From Adineta ricciae (taxonomy: Eukaryota; Rotifera; Eurotatoria; Adinetida; Adinetidae): 64,000 bases of DNA. The notes beneath the pieces are model-generated. The model was not told where the DNA came from, searched no databases, and was given only the letters and a program-made list of their open reading frames with translations. This document shows positions 1-11,957 of this stretch, one piece after another. Within the stretch, counting starts at the first letter, position 1; every line of letters starts with the position of its first letter. Where the stretch lies: NCBI GenBank assembly GCA_905250025.1, contig CAJNOJ010000138.1, positions 1-64,000 of the forward strand, in the 5' to 3' direction. The translations under genes and the position numbers were made by a program.

Positions 1-1077
1 ATAGTGATCAATGAAGAATATTGAATACCTACTGTGTTGAAACAGACAGAAGGACGACAGTCGTGTTTTCACAGTCATACTCTCATTTACAATCAAAACA
101 AATATGTTCAATGTTCATCTTCATTGACGATTAGATATCCAGCTGAGATCAAATATGCATGTCGATTGGACATATGTAGATGTTTTTCCGAAAAATCAAA
201 TCGTCCGTCTTCCGTTCCGTTCAACATTTGTTCTTGTTATGTTTCTTGTGCAAAATCAAATATCCATTTCGTTGGAATGAACATAGCCTTAGGTGTGTAT
301 CGCTATGTCATACGCATTGGAATGTATAGTTTATCGCACGTCAATTGTTTGTTTAATGTGAAATACTTTAGATTGAAATGATCAAAGTTAGACATTGAGA
401 TCATTAGAAGTCGTGTGTCGATTGAAAATGAAATTTTATTGATTAATATGTTGACAATGAGACTAACTATTAACTTGTCAAAATGTTCATTTATCATTGT
501 AACGTTCAAAGATGAACGATGGTCATTTTATGAGAAATTGTTTTCATTAGCGAATCAATTTACAAAGAAAACTTTAGGGAATACAATGAAATCAATTCAA
601 ATATGCAAGAAAAACACATTGTTTGTGTAGAGATTCGTTCCATTCCATATTTCAATAACAATTTTCCTTATTTTGACAAGTCAATCTAGCCATTCATTAA
701 TATTGATCTTCTTAGCTATGTGCAACATGTACCACTGAAGAGGGCGTCACATACCGACATTGATGCAAAAGTGTTAATACATAGACATCAAGAATTTGTT
801 GGATTAGGTGTGATTAAACACATTTCATTTACTAAAACATATCAAGAGAATATTCTCCTATCCTAATTGTAAAATTTCAACAGAAGATATCGCTTTTGAC
901 AATCAATCGGTTAAGGCATGAAGTCTACAGCCACGAAAATGAAATGAACAATGAAGCTAATTCCGAGCCGTTCGTGTCAATTCATGAACAGTCGTATTCG
1001 GATTAGAAAATCGGATGAGTTTCTGCGAGTCTTGAGAACCAAACCGAAAGACATACGATCCCTAGATAAAAAAGAAA
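1..1077. other. No gene recognised (left edge)
   Basis: AT-rich sequence with short open frames on both strands, for example 34-381 on the plus strand, which opens with TTG rather than ATG. None shows a domain, signal peptide or convincing splice pattern. It probably holds the 3' flank of the receptor gene that ends at 1078. Confidence 0.5.
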
Positions 1078-3223
1078 TCAAATAAATGAATGTCTGTAAT
1101 CGAATAGACGTACTTCAGAGAGCAAAGCCACTGATCCACATATTGTCACTGTCAGGAAGATTACGAATTGAAGACGATCGATAACTGTTGCAATGAATTT
1201 CCATTCATCACGTACAGATTCAATTAGGGATTCTTGTTCGCAATGTGCAGCGATATAGCGAATATTTTGCAGAGCTTGAACAAGTTCTCGTCGCATTTGT
1301 TCGACTTGTAATCGACGACCACTGGGTTTTTGTTTACTCTGAGCAGTTGTAGCGACCACCCGCTTTTCTTCTTCGAAAAAGAAGTACTTCCGCTTAGAAT
1401 TTGGATGTTGTGGAGGTTTCGAATTCGATATTGGTTTTAGAAGAATTGTCGACGTTCGGCGTTTATCGTTGATGTAAGTAACTAACGAAGCGTTTGATTC
1501 GCAGCTAGAACGATGATCCTGCAATCGGAAAGTAGACAAAAGATCAGATGGTGAACATTTGTTAATGAGTTACTTTATGAGTGTGTTTGAATTTCGGTTT
1601 TGGTTTTGTCTGAATGGTTTCAGTCGAAATATGAGTCGGATTTTGAAAAACAACAGATTTTTCCATCGCATTTGCCATTTCGTATTCTTCACGTTTTGCT
1701 TTTAACTTCGGCGATTCCATCCACAATAACCGCGGAAGTAAATGAATGAAAATTCGTCGTACCCAACCTGGCATTGAATGAGTCATCGGTGTGCGGTAAT
1801 AAAAATTCGTTATTACAACTGTATTAACTATAGGAAAAATACAAAAATAGAGTGACAGATATCATCTGCGTCGTTTCTATGCTTACCAATGACGAGAACA
1901 TTGAGTGAAAATGTGAAAAGGAGATACTTAGCAATCAGTGGAACTACAGCTGATGTCGGTGGTAAAATTTTTGTCACAAGAAGTTGAAAGAGGTTCAGCG
2001 CTAAAAGTATTGACATGCAGAGTGTCATCTTTTCTCCGGCTGCAGTTGGTAGACAGAAAACAATGCAGATAAGAATGCCCATTAGACCAGTTGGAACAAT
2101 TAGATTCACTGTATAGTATAAAGTTTTGCGACTCATTTCAATAGAAAAGACAATTTCGATGTAATCGGGTATGGAACTCGAACCATTCGAATAATAATGA
2201 ACGAATTTACTTGGAATCTACAGAAATAGAGAAAGACTCCATGGAAGAACTTGATGCGAAGGTCTTTGCATACATTCAGGACATCCCAAGTTCCACTTTC
2301 GAGATAATCATCTTTGTATGGTTCATCTTTAGTGGCACTAATTGCCTGTTGTGTTAATAATTTGGTTATTTCTGACTTTTTATCGCGTTCTTCGCTATAA
2401 TGGGTAAATGCTACTTCTCGCGCATTGTATGTCCACGATGCAAAACGCATTTCACATTTTTGAGTATCAAATGGAAAGAATTTCACGTCGATTCGGCATG
2501 AAGACTTGTAGATTGCAGGTGGAATCCATTGAACTTCACCCGTATGCAATAGAACGACTTTGGATTTAAATGAAACTTCATAATTTCCATCTGTTGATTG
2601 AGTAAAGTGGAAAAAGAGAAATGGTATACACAGAGTGTTTACCTGCATTATTGAATAGAACAACATCCTAAAAGAAATGAATTATTAATAAATGTTTAAA
2701 AAAGTGTTGCAAAACTCACTGGTGTCCAAACATTGGTGTAAGGTACACTAATTTGATCGACACCGCCTATGAAAAGGGAAAGTTTGTATAATCACTGATT
2801 ATTTATCCCAAGAAGAATCAAACCATATCGTTCCGGATTCCATCTCAGCTGTGGATCGTACCTGAAACCATTGATTTCACAAGCTATTTACGTTTGAACA
2901 GATGTCACCTACCATTTCATATGCAGCCATGTATTTGTTTTCATAATTTGTTCTTTTTCGTAAACCTAACCGAACACATTTTGTAGAATAGATTGAATAT
3001 TCGATCGAAATCTTACGTGAATTAATTGAACTAATAAAAGACCAAATGACACAGTCACGGTTTCATTGGAATGCTGGGTGGGTCGTACAAGTGGATTATA
3101 ACCTTGTTCGGAGAAGAGATAATATACAAGACGATTTTCACCTTCGGAAGTTTGAACAAATTGAAATAGAACGTCACAAGCCCCGAATATAACGAGACTC
3201 GAGATGAGATAAACGATCGACAT
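1078..3223 (-). CDS. Nicotinic acetylcholine receptor-like subunit (Cys-loop channel, non-alpha type)
   Basis: Subunit of a pentameric ligand-gated cation channel in the plasma membrane. The ATG at 3223 opens a hydrophobic signal peptide; the longer frame upstream starts only with TTG. Exons then give the binding-domain phrases LRWNPERYGGVDQ and VWTPDVVLFNN, and a perfect Cys-loop (C-x13-C, CRIDVKFFPFDTQKC) near 2490. An intron of about 56 nt joins WDVLN to IPSKFVHYY. TM1-TM3 follow (LYYTVNLIVPTGLM; the pore-lining helix after GEKMTLCMSILLALNLF). A long basic intracellular loop comes next, and TM4 lies near 1160 (FVIFLTVTICGSVALL). Loop C has no adjacent Cys pair, so by the family rule this is a non-alpha subunit that needs an alpha partner or forms an unusual channel. 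The GEK before TM2 fits cation selectivity. The exact subtype is not resolved. Confidence 0.9.
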
Positions 3224-4067
3224 GTATCTAGACAAGTTCTCTTACACCATATGCGTATTGATACAATAGATCATTTTCGTCTTCTCGATGACAAGAAATG
3301 ATGAGATAATGACGAGTAGCAGCTGTCTTTCTAATGATCACAAAAAACTAAATTGTCGTGACATGGAGAAAAAGAATCTGATTGAGTAATGAAAGAAGAA
3401 AGACTTTTTGTCGGTTTTTCAGGCTTGTTAGTGACATAGTTAACTTCATTGTATAGATCGGTCATGTCTCATTCTGTTGTTATCGAAGAATATGAATTCC
3501 TCGCGAGTTCTTTTTCTGCTTGTTCGTGCTCATGAGTAGATGATCAGTTCTTCCTTTTTTTTCTCCTTTTTTGTCAAAGAAGAAAAAGTTACCGGCAATG
3601 GTAGAGAAACAAAATCAAATAGTAAAATCCTGTAGACTTTAGTTGTTGACGATGATCAAGGTCGATCTAAAACACAAGGAGATATAGAGAAGAAAACGTT
3701 TGAGAACGAGAAAGAAGAATGAATCTATGGAAAGTCTTCGAAAAACTCACATAGGAAGTCAAATAATCGAAAGAGAAAAAGAAGGCGGATGGAGAACAGC
3801 ACATCTTCATCGTCAAGAGCAAGATAAACGAGAGATAATCAATTGGACCAAGTGGCTGCAATCGGCAAGAGCATATTAGCATATAACAAATAAGATTAAC
3901 TCAAACTTTACTTTATTCTATTTTTAATTTACACAATTAACCATGTCGTCATGTTCAACCAAATACAATTGTCGAAGAGAAAAAGAAAATGCAAGCAAAA
4001 AAAAACTGAGAGAACGACTAGTTCTTGCATTTTCTTCTTCATCTAATTCCATTTGGATCAAAAAGGA
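3224..4067. other. Intergenic, no supported gene
   Basis: The flank between the receptor start and the secreted-peptide stop. A minus-strand open frame at 3667-3882 begins with ATG and has a GT site (GTGAGT) near 3750. It could be a non-coding 5' exon of the receptor, but nothing in its translation supports a protein. Confidence 0.4.
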
Positions 4068-4361
4068 TTATTTTTTACAATAACAAACAGGACCCCAGTA
4101 ATCATTTAGACATAGACAAGTTGTTTTTTGACAACAATCATATAGATCGCATGATGCACAATGATAAACTCGTTTCCGTTGAAAATTATTATTGATACTA
4201 TTTATACCCCTTTGCGGTTTATTCAAGATTTGATCATTCGATATCGCTTCATAGTGCCGTAAGAAGTACGGTGGAATTGTCGATCTCCGGAACGGTTTAC
4301 TATAGATGCTCTTTGACATTAGTAGTAATGAGATGATGAATAAAGCGAGGGAAATCTTCAT
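4068..4361 (-). CDS. Small secreted Cys-rich prepropeptide (97 aa)
   Basis: Single-exon ORF. The ATG at 4361 is preferred over an in-frame GTG 6 nt upstream because it directly opens a signal peptide (residues 1-21, core LALFIISLLL). Residues 22-61 are a Cys-free, basic, Asn-rich pro-region. A tribasic RKR at 62-64 is a likely prohormone-convertase site. It would release a 33-residue peptide with eight Cys at 68, 71, 76, 77, 82, 84, 93 and 95 (C-x2-C-x4-CC-x4-C-x-C-x8-C-x-C) and a terminal KK. The even Cys number fits four disulphides. I do not recognise the family. The layout is that of a secreted hormone, antimicrobial or defensive peptide, and the sequence does not decide which. It lies alone between two unrelated genes on the same strand. 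Confidence 0.7.
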   Translation of the reverse strand: MKISLALFIISLLLMSKSIYSKPFRRSTIPPYFLRHYEAISNDQILNKPQRGINSINNNFQRKRVYHCASCDLYDCCQKTTCLCLNDYWGPVCYCKK

Positions 4362-4523
4362 TTGCACTCAACAATCGTTACTATGTATATTCAGAAATGA
4401 AATTTCGTTGTGGGAAATTTAGACTTGTTTATTGTATATTATAAAATAGAAAGATTATATAAATCAGAAGAAAGAGGAGGAAAATATTCGATTCATTTTT
4501 TGATAATGAAAAAGAAAGAAGAG

Positions 4524-5458
4524 TTAATCGGTAAATAATGGTAATGTATAAGGTTTATTGATACGTCGTTCGTTGCGTTCCAAAATCTTGTAGTTTGGAA
4601 ACGGTGTGCATGCTGGTGCAACGCCTGGTACTGTTTTAACTACAAATGGTAGAGTAAAGTAGTTTTCTTTCGTAAACTCATTCTTATCTTTGGTAAGTGC
4701 GATCGTCAATTGGGGCTGATAATCATACGAACCAGGAATATGACCGTTGAGAGCGATGACTTTCTCATGAATGGCGTCGGCATCATAATTATCCATATTT
4801 ATAGTTAAACCCTCTCGTTTTGGTCTTTTTGTTAGCCAGACAGGTGTTTTTTCGGCGACTATGGAATTTTTACCAGGACTTCGCCGTTGACAATGCGGGC
4901 AATGCGAACAGTAACGACCAAGTTCTCCTTTGTGTGTCGATGAACCGGCTCGATGCAAGTCCGAATGAGTACTAGTTGTTGTTGTAGTTGAACTCGCCAC
5001 AGATGCTCGTTTCTTGAGCAACGGTATAGGACTTGGCGTTGTAACTTTCGTTGTCGCACGAGATTTTGGTTTTCCCCGCTGACCACTAGTTGATGGTCGT
5101 TCATCATCATCTTCATCATCATCACTATCGTCGTCGTCGTCATCATCATGATCATTCTCTTCATCTCCAGATTTATGGAAACTTTTTTCTCGAACTGAAA
5201 ATACATCTGAAACATGAGGTAATGATATGAAACTAAAAGAGTACCTGAAACACTTTTTTTCGTACTGGCAGGAGTTATTGGTCGTAATACTGGGCTAATT
5301 CTTGGACGTTCTTCCTCAACAGGCGAAAAAGTAGGCGGTGCGCGCGGTAGCGATAGCAAAGAAACATCTCTCTTGGGTTGCTCCAATGGAGGTGGCAGCA
5401 GCTTTTGTACTGGCGGTTCATTAACTTGCTTAGGTTTCTTACTTCCACCACCACCCAT
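4524..5458 (-). CDS. Unknown 298-aa protein with N-myristoylation-type start and acidic tract
   Basis: Two exons: 5458-5246 (plus base 5245) and 5206-4524, joined across a 38-nt GT-AG intron in phase 1 (GT at 5244, AG at 5207). The ATG at 5458 gives MGGGGSKKPK, which fits an N-myristoylation signal (Gly2, Ser6, then basic residues). A Pro-rich basic region follows (to about residue 70). Next is an Asp/Glu run interrupted by Ser (about 85-105), then a Thr/Ser-rich stretch. A short CSHCPHCQ cluster could bind a metal. The C-terminal half ends in TLPFVVKTVPGVAPACTPFP and is the part most likely to be folded. An in-frame ATG at 5548 would add 30 residues and bury the myristoylation motif. No family recognised. 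Gene reality is supported by the clean intron and frame continuity. Confidence 0.65.
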
Positions 5459-6057
5459 TGCTGACTTTGTTTTGACTCTTTTTCTCTTACAAGCGAACTG
5501 ACGAATTTCTTCTGAAGAGGATTGTCGAAAGCGGTCGGCGTATTTCAATATTCGCTTGAAATGATAAGACTCTCATATCGCGCAAAGCTGGATATACACT
5601 GATACTTGAAAGTAATAAATAAAATACTCGATGCTATGGTTTCTTTCTATTGATTCAATGACATGCACCTTTCTTTTCTTTGCTAACCAGATAAAAGAAT
5701 TTTCAGTACCATTACAAAACGAATTTACGATCGAAAGTGTAAATCTTTTTTTGAGCCGTCATCTGATGATTGCGACGACTGGATGTACTTCGCTCCACAC
5801 AAACTGATATTCGGATAATGATAAGAAGTCAAACAATCATCAATAATCCAATATGACGTTCGTATCAGTAGAGTTCAAAACCTAGATTAACGGAAACTTA
5901 TTGACTTTTCTATCAGAACTAATTCATATATGAATATCTTTCATAGAATAGATCATCTTGCAACAAAAACAAGATCTCGACTTCACTATAAAACTTATGT
6001 GTAAAGTAGATGCAATAATTTTTTGTTTTTCAATTATTGTAACCGGTAATAAAATGC
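5459..6057. other. Intergenic, nothing recognised
   Basis: AT-rich sequence upstream of the myristoylation-type gene. It probably contains its promoter and 5' UTR. No open frame here is worth calling. Confidence 0.4.
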
Positions 6058-6457
6058 CTAACGAGCATGTAAATTATAAAAAGTTAATAGGAATTCGGTT
6101 TGTCCATCGAAAGTATTTATGAAGGAGAAAAATTCTGTTTTCGTTTTTCCTTTCGATGCAACTGAAACTGATTCTCTACGTTGCTCCATTTCTTCATATT
6201 GCAATATCAGTTCAAGTGCTGCAGTAAACTCTTTATCAATAACCAACATTTCGCGTCTACCATCAGAAATCGCACCGAAGCATGATGCAAAAGTAAATCC
6301 TTACAGTCAATAACATCTTATTATCGCATTTTCGGATGAATCTTGTTCGTACTTCAACAAATCTCTTCAAGGCACAATCTAAATGTAATTTGCTTTCACT
6401 TGAACGAAAAAGATTCTTAATTATTCTTGTTAACAAAACAGAGCAAACAACTGACAT
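6058..6457 (-). CDS. Doubtful small gene, two candidate exons
   Basis: Minus-strand open frame 6058 to about 6308 translates FTFASCFGAISDGRRE and continues into a helical-looking LELILQYEEMEQRRE segment before a stop. An AG at the upstream edge (near 6310) could join it to the frame at 6263-6457, which contains KLHLDCALKRFVEVRTRF. Both pieces are charged and amphipathic, like parts of a coiled-coil or helical protein. I could not fix a start codon or a first exon, and recognise no family. It may be the tail of a longer gene running toward 6600, or chance. Confidence 0.25.
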
Positions 6458-6865
6458 ACATTCTCACGAATAATTTCTAATTTATCAACTCAAATCGTTC
6501 ATTGCATCCTCTTCTGCTTATCTATCCAAGATTGAGTTTAACTACATACAGTGGAATACCGCATGACAGATGGATACATTCGTCTTCTCTTCGAATCAAA
6601 ATTAGATATACCCTTGATAAACAAATAAATCGTATTTCTGGATGGTCTCCCTCATAAAGATAAAATAAGATCAAAGGTCGACAAATCAAATACGGATTCA
6701 TTTTACTGGTGGTTTATATCACCATCTGTATATTTATATATACACACATACATACATATGACCCAGGTATATATTTGACAAAACAAGAAGAACAACAATC
6801 GTAATAAAAAAAAAGGAGACCAAAGAATCACTGTTACCAAAAATAAGAAGCTTCTTTTTGACTTT

Positions 6866-7890
6866 TCAAGTTCGTCTGATGTAAATCGCGCCAAGTGTGA
6901 GCATACCTAGAAGAAAACAAAAGACGCATATATACCATGCTGGGCGTGTGTAATTAGTTTTATTCTTTCGAGCCGGATAACGCACATATACACGTTTAGC
7001 TTGTTATCACATTAGCCTAGTAGGTGGGAGGATGAAGATTCATGCATCTTGATTGTTTAATGGATTGTCACTACTGCTGTGTATGCAGAGGACAAAAAAA
7101 GCTATTATCCTTTCAATACGTATATATCACATCTGGCTATTGGACTCGTTTCTTCCTCCCAAAGGCATGATGGTGTCACGCATATATGCCTTTTCTACTA
7201 ATCTGTTGTTCTAACACATATATCTGATCACCTGTCCCGTAGCTGAACACGCCTTCTCTAAGGATTCTATTCGATTAATATAGAGATTAAAGAAAAGTCA
7301 AATACGAACCTAGCGTGCCAAGAATACCCGCATAGCGACCAATTGAATTTCGTCGTTGTGGGGTTTTATCGTAAAGTTTCAAACAACCAACCTACAATTG
7401 ATTCATAGTTAATCTTTGAAGAAAATAGTCAATCAATGTCTGATTTTACCCAATAATCTTGACTTTGTAGCCACGTTTGAAAAGTTGTATTAATAAAATC
7501 TGATGTCCATTCGGCTATGGATGAAATAATCAATTCCCGTGGTAAATTCGCTTGCTGATGTTGCTGAATGATACGCTCAGCAAGCATTGCAGAAAAACTA
7601 ATAAAAGTTATAATGCGCGACCAAGATATACGTCCGTCAGCAAAAAATTCTCTTGCAATTTCATTATGAAAAGATTTAATATTGTTCAATGTCCGTGTAG
7701 GATCGTTGGGTGCAGAGAATTGTATATTGAATGCGGGCTGTTCAGATACGTAGGTTGTTTCGCACTCAGCGGCTATCATCCGGACGATGGAAAACAGACG
7801 ATTGTTCGTTATTGTTCGATTGTTTAAACGCCAATCGAAATAATCAGTAACAATGGATTGAGTTGCTGCTGGACTATCATTGGCACCCAT
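6866..7890 (-). CDS. Bcl-2 family protein, anti-apoptotic-like, tail-anchored
   Basis: Regulator of mitochondrial outer-membrane permeability in apoptosis. Three exons: 7890-7450, 7391-7310 and 6906-6866, giving 187 aa, a normal Bcl-2 length. The ATG at 7890 precedes helix 1. The BH1 region reads FFADGRISWSRIITFISF, corresponding to the family's ELFxDGxxNWGRIVAFFxF, and BH2 reads TWLQSQDYWVGCL. The last 25 residues (RYAGILGTLGMLTLGAIYI then RRT) form a C-terminal membrane anchor with a basic end. The anchor is split by a 403-nt intron, so it is only found by splicing: the unspliced first exon stops 7 codons after BH2. A BH4 motif is not obvious. Pro-survival type is inferred from BH1/BH2 quality. 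A multi-domain pro-death member cannot be excluded from sequence alone. Confidence 0.85.
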
Positions 7891-9921
7891 ATCGGGAGAT
7901 AGAGTAGTGTTTCAATGAGAATAACGATGATTTCAATGTTGATCAATGATTAAAATGGAGTTTTTTAAAGCAACTGTTGTTTCATTTGTAAAATGATGAT
8001 GATGATGACGGAGTGTCGGTCAATGGTAGCAATGAATAAGAGAGGAACGCGAGCGCACGTCTATGAAACAAAAAAAGAGAGAACAGACAAAAAACTGGAC
8101 AATCATTCTCTCTTTTCTCTCTTCTTTCGTGCTCGATCACAACGTTCTCTCCTCAATTTTCTTTCTCTTCCTCTTTTCCTTTCGCGCGTTTTCTCTCTGG
8201 TCGTCCACATTGTCTGCATAATTCTTAAGACGACAAGGTTCATGAACAAACGAACGAAAGCGAACGCGCGCGGACGTTCAACCGTCGATATGTATGCGTA
8301 CCGGCGTGTATACACATATTCAGCTGCTTGCTTACCGACCAGACAAGTGTCGATATCGACAAATAAACAAAGTTTTTTCAACTTTCAATACGAAGTAAAA
8401 ACAAAACAATTGAAATAGTACAAATACCTGAAGTAGGAAATCGAAAGTAGAAAGAAAAAAGAGGCATTCGACGCCGCTATCGGATATCCGTCGTGATCAA
8501 GTAGACAGACAACAACATGCGATGGCGGACAGTTTTGATGAGAGATTGAACACATTCGCTTCAATTATCTATATTAGAAAATCCATCAGCGGTTGTGTGC
8601 GTGTCTATTCCATACAAAAAAAAGAGTCGATGAGCGAATCTTAACCTTTTATCTGATGTCGAAATGAATTTAATCTCTAAAGAATCGAGTTGATTGTATC
8701 CTGTTAAGAAAGCAGAAAATTCCTCAAATTCTTTTATCTTCAAAATTGAATGAACATTGTAGAAAAAGAATGTTTATATCATTCGGATGACATTGTTTGA
8801 ATGGACACGTTCAATGTGTCAAACACACCTTAGGAAAACTATCGTTGTTCAATACATTCAACTCGTGTCGATGAAAGAAAGTAATTAAATTGTTAGCGTG
8901 AACAATCCACAACAAAATATCTCGTCTTCCTATGCACATTCATTTCCGTGTGTAAACGAGGTCTAGTCAAAGAAGAAAGAGAGAGGAAAAGAAGAAGACG
9001 AGAATATGTACATACAATCGATCGTGGGAATCTACACTTATTTGATAGTTCATATGATATGCAATGAGAGAAAACAAAACAGGAGAAGAGCATCTTGAAA
9101 TGAAAACGAGGTGACGGGAAAGAAAAGATGATAGGCGATACTGTGTATACTCTGTTTCTCATTAGAGAGCGGGGATCAACAATGAAAATCTTTTGTGTTC
9201 AAATGATTTGAATTAATGGACATAGATCGTGATTAAATAAAGCAATATGATAAACAAGGAAAAAGTACGTTGGATATAAAGAAAATAAACAGAATCCTGT
9301 TTGATCGAAGTTAAATCGACACGACGGTGATTATCCTGAAATGCAATCAAATCGAATATGTAAATAAATAAGATCGATTGCTTTTCGGAGATAACGTAAC
9401 TTGACGAACTCTAATGGATGCCAATAAAACTGAAATTATCAATAATACGAGAAGAAGGCAATTAAAATCGTAGGCATCAGACTCATTATTCGTGGACTCC
9501 TGCCATGATTAGCAAATAACACAACTAGGTGAGAAAGTAGAAGTGATACTTATATGAACCATCACCACGTTTTGCATTCGCTACAGACTTTCGTATCACA
9601 TTATTAACGGAAACAAGTTGCCTAGCTCATTACTGAGGATATTATTATTGTGATATTTTTATTATTGATGTAAGATCATTCTTACCATCATTTGAAACTC
9701 GTACACGAATGCATACAGTGACATAGAAAAAACATGAAATCGTAGAAAGAAAAGAAAAAGATAGAAATGGAATCGGCGTTGCGTGTAGACGTAGAAGTCT
9801 TGGAATGGTTAAATAAAATACATAAAAATATTCACAGTCACATTACGAAACACACAACAAAACAAGCAGAAAGGTTCGCTCAATAAGGTTTAAAAACATC
9901 GAATGCTTAAATTAGTTTTCT
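7891..9921. other. 2-kb gene-free stretch between the Bcl-2 gene and IMPDH
   Basis: Holds an (ATG)n run at 7993-8009, a pyrimidine-rich plus-strand tract around 8100-8200 and many short frames. The longest plus-strand frame (7993-8418) starts inside the (ATG)n run and has a low-complexity, Arg/Ser/Phe-rich translation. Its antisense frame is equally poor. It probably contains the Bcl-2 gene promoter and the IMPDH 3' UTR. Confidence 0.45.
7993..8009. repeat. (ATG)n microsatellite
   Basis: Five consecutive ATG units in the Bcl-2 upstream flank. It supplies a false start for a long plus-strand frame. Confidence 0.8.
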
Positions 9922-11957
9922 TTAGAAAAGGCGTTTTTCAAATGAATGTAAATTGTGTACACCACCTTCAACTTGTGCTGAAGCTGTACGCTTCTCAACT
10001 CGAATTAGGCCTTTGGATGATTCGTCATGTAATTGCATAAGCGACCGGCAGCCAATATCTTGCAGAGATTTCTGTACACCTGTGTACAGATAACCGCCAA
10101 TGAATCGATGAACACTGCCTTTGTCGACAACACTACCAGATACACCTTGGGCAACTTTCACATGGTCTGCTTCGGAATAGTATCGACTTGCAGCAGATAA
10201 TTCCTGACAGGCATTCATCGCGTCGAGACTTCCCATTCCACGATCTGTAAAAGGAAACCAATGAGATTTTTTTTTTGGTTTTTTCCTCTCGTGTAATCTC
10301 TCAAGCAAATTAAAAGAAAATTATAGGGTGCGGTGTTGATTATCGATCAAATTATTAGTTTCTTTTTAATATCCTATTCTTTTTTTTACCTTTGCATCGA
10401 CTAAAAAACTATTCGAAAGATTCTTGATTATGAGAAATCTTCTTCGAAACTTGATTCTAAACTTACATTTCTTCAGTCGAACACCGTCTTGATAATAATA
10501 CTCTCCTGGCGCTTCATGCGTACCAGCTAATAATGATCCCATCATCACACAATCAGCTCCCAGCGTTAAGGCTTTCACAATATGTCCTACACATGTAATC
10601 CCACCATCAGCAATAACCGGCACACCAAATCGACGAGCGTATTCTGCTACTTTATAAACCGCTGTCGCTTGTGCTCGTCCCACGGCCATGACTTCTTGTG
10701 TGATACAAATTGACCCGCTTCCCATACCCACTCGTAGTGCATCAGCGCCCGCATCAATTAAACTTCTAGCTTGTGCCCGTGTCACGACATTTCCAGCAAT
10801 CACTTGTAAATTTGGAAAAGTCTTTTTGATATGTTTAATCATTTCAATTTGATAGATGGAGTTTCCTTGGGAAGAATCAAGTACAACGACATCGACACCT
10901 GCTTGAGCGAGAGCTTCGAGACGTTTCTCGTCTTCTTTTCGCGTGCCAATGGCAGCTCCACATAGTAATTGCCGGTGTTTGTCTTTCGATGCTAATGGAT
11001 AATCACGATTCTTTTCTAAATCTGTGCGAGCTATTAACGATACAAGGTTACCATTCGAGTCTATAATTGGTAGCTTTCCTAGAAAGAAAATACCAGATTA
11101 TTTTCGTCATCTTTTTATTATGATTCTATGCTTCTTGTAAGATTTCTTTGTATATGAGGTATAAAAACTGATCGTTGAGGATTTCTTTGTTGACAAAAAA
11201 CGAAAGAAATCGTTGAAGTGTAAATTTCATTAACGAACTAACCTTTTTTACTGCGTTGTAGAATTAAATACGCATCTCGGAGAGTGAGATCATTTTTTGC
11301 TGTGATCAGCTCGTCGACTGGAGTCATCACTTGACTAACTGGCGTTATTGACCATTGATCTTTATTGATAAAGTCAATATCACGAAATGTGATTAGACCT
11401 AGTAATTTGCTATTAATTTTTCCATTTTCCGTTACGGGAATGCCTATTCAATCAAAAACTCACGCGAATGTCTTAATAGAAAAAAGATAATGTTTTCTTT
11501 TACCAGAAAATCCATGAGTGTTCTTGATTGCATAGATATCTGCTACTGTATGTGTTGGCGATAACACCAATGGATCTGTTATAAAGCCCTGTTCATAACG
11601 TTTCACTCGTCGTATTTCACCAACTTGATATTCTACCGAACAATTATGATGAATAATGCCAATTCCACCATTGAGAGCCATTGCAACTAAAACGCAATAC
11701 GTGAAGTATTGAATCAAACGATTTTTCTTCAACTCACTAGCCATGTTCGATTCAGAGACGGTGTCCATGGGACTTGACACAAACGGTGTTTGAATTGTAA
11801 TCGCTTTTGTAAGTTTTGACGTGAGTGAGACATTATCTGATGAGAAATCGATATAACCAGGTAAAACAATAAAATCGTTGTAAGTTAAGCCATCATGGTT
11901 TTGAAATAAATCTTTGATTGTCAAGCCATCAGATAAATTTTCATCGGTATCGATCAT
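9922..11957 (-). CDS. IMPDH: Inosine-5'-monophosphate dehydrogenase
   Basis: Cytosolic enzyme that oxidises IMP to XMP with NAD+, the committed step of GMP synthesis. The ATG at 11957 starts [18 protein letters not shown], matching animal IMPDH. Exon 1 ends at 11738 (ATG GCT A, then GT) and continues after a small intron as [16 protein letters not shown]. The Bateman (two-CBS) insert covers about residues 115-230 ([28 protein letters not shown]). The catalytic loop [13 protein letters not shown] with the active-site Cys is intact, followed by [10 protein letters not shown] and [17 protein letters not shown]. An intron of about 230 nt separates DGVRLKK from RGMGSLDAM. The C-terminus [18 protein letters not shown] is the usual animal ending. 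It is divergently arranged with CUL5, the two start codons being 233 bp apart. Confidence 0.97.

Noticed and set aside
7993..8418. 141-aa plus-strand open frame
   Set aside because: Starts inside an (ATG)n repeat, has low-complexity Arg/Ser/Phe composition, and its antisense frame is equally open. No domain.
8893..9162. 89-aa minus-strand frame with hydrophobic Phe/Ser stretches
   Set aside because: Hydrophobicity follows from pyrimidine-rich DNA; no helix-plus-loop pattern or homology.
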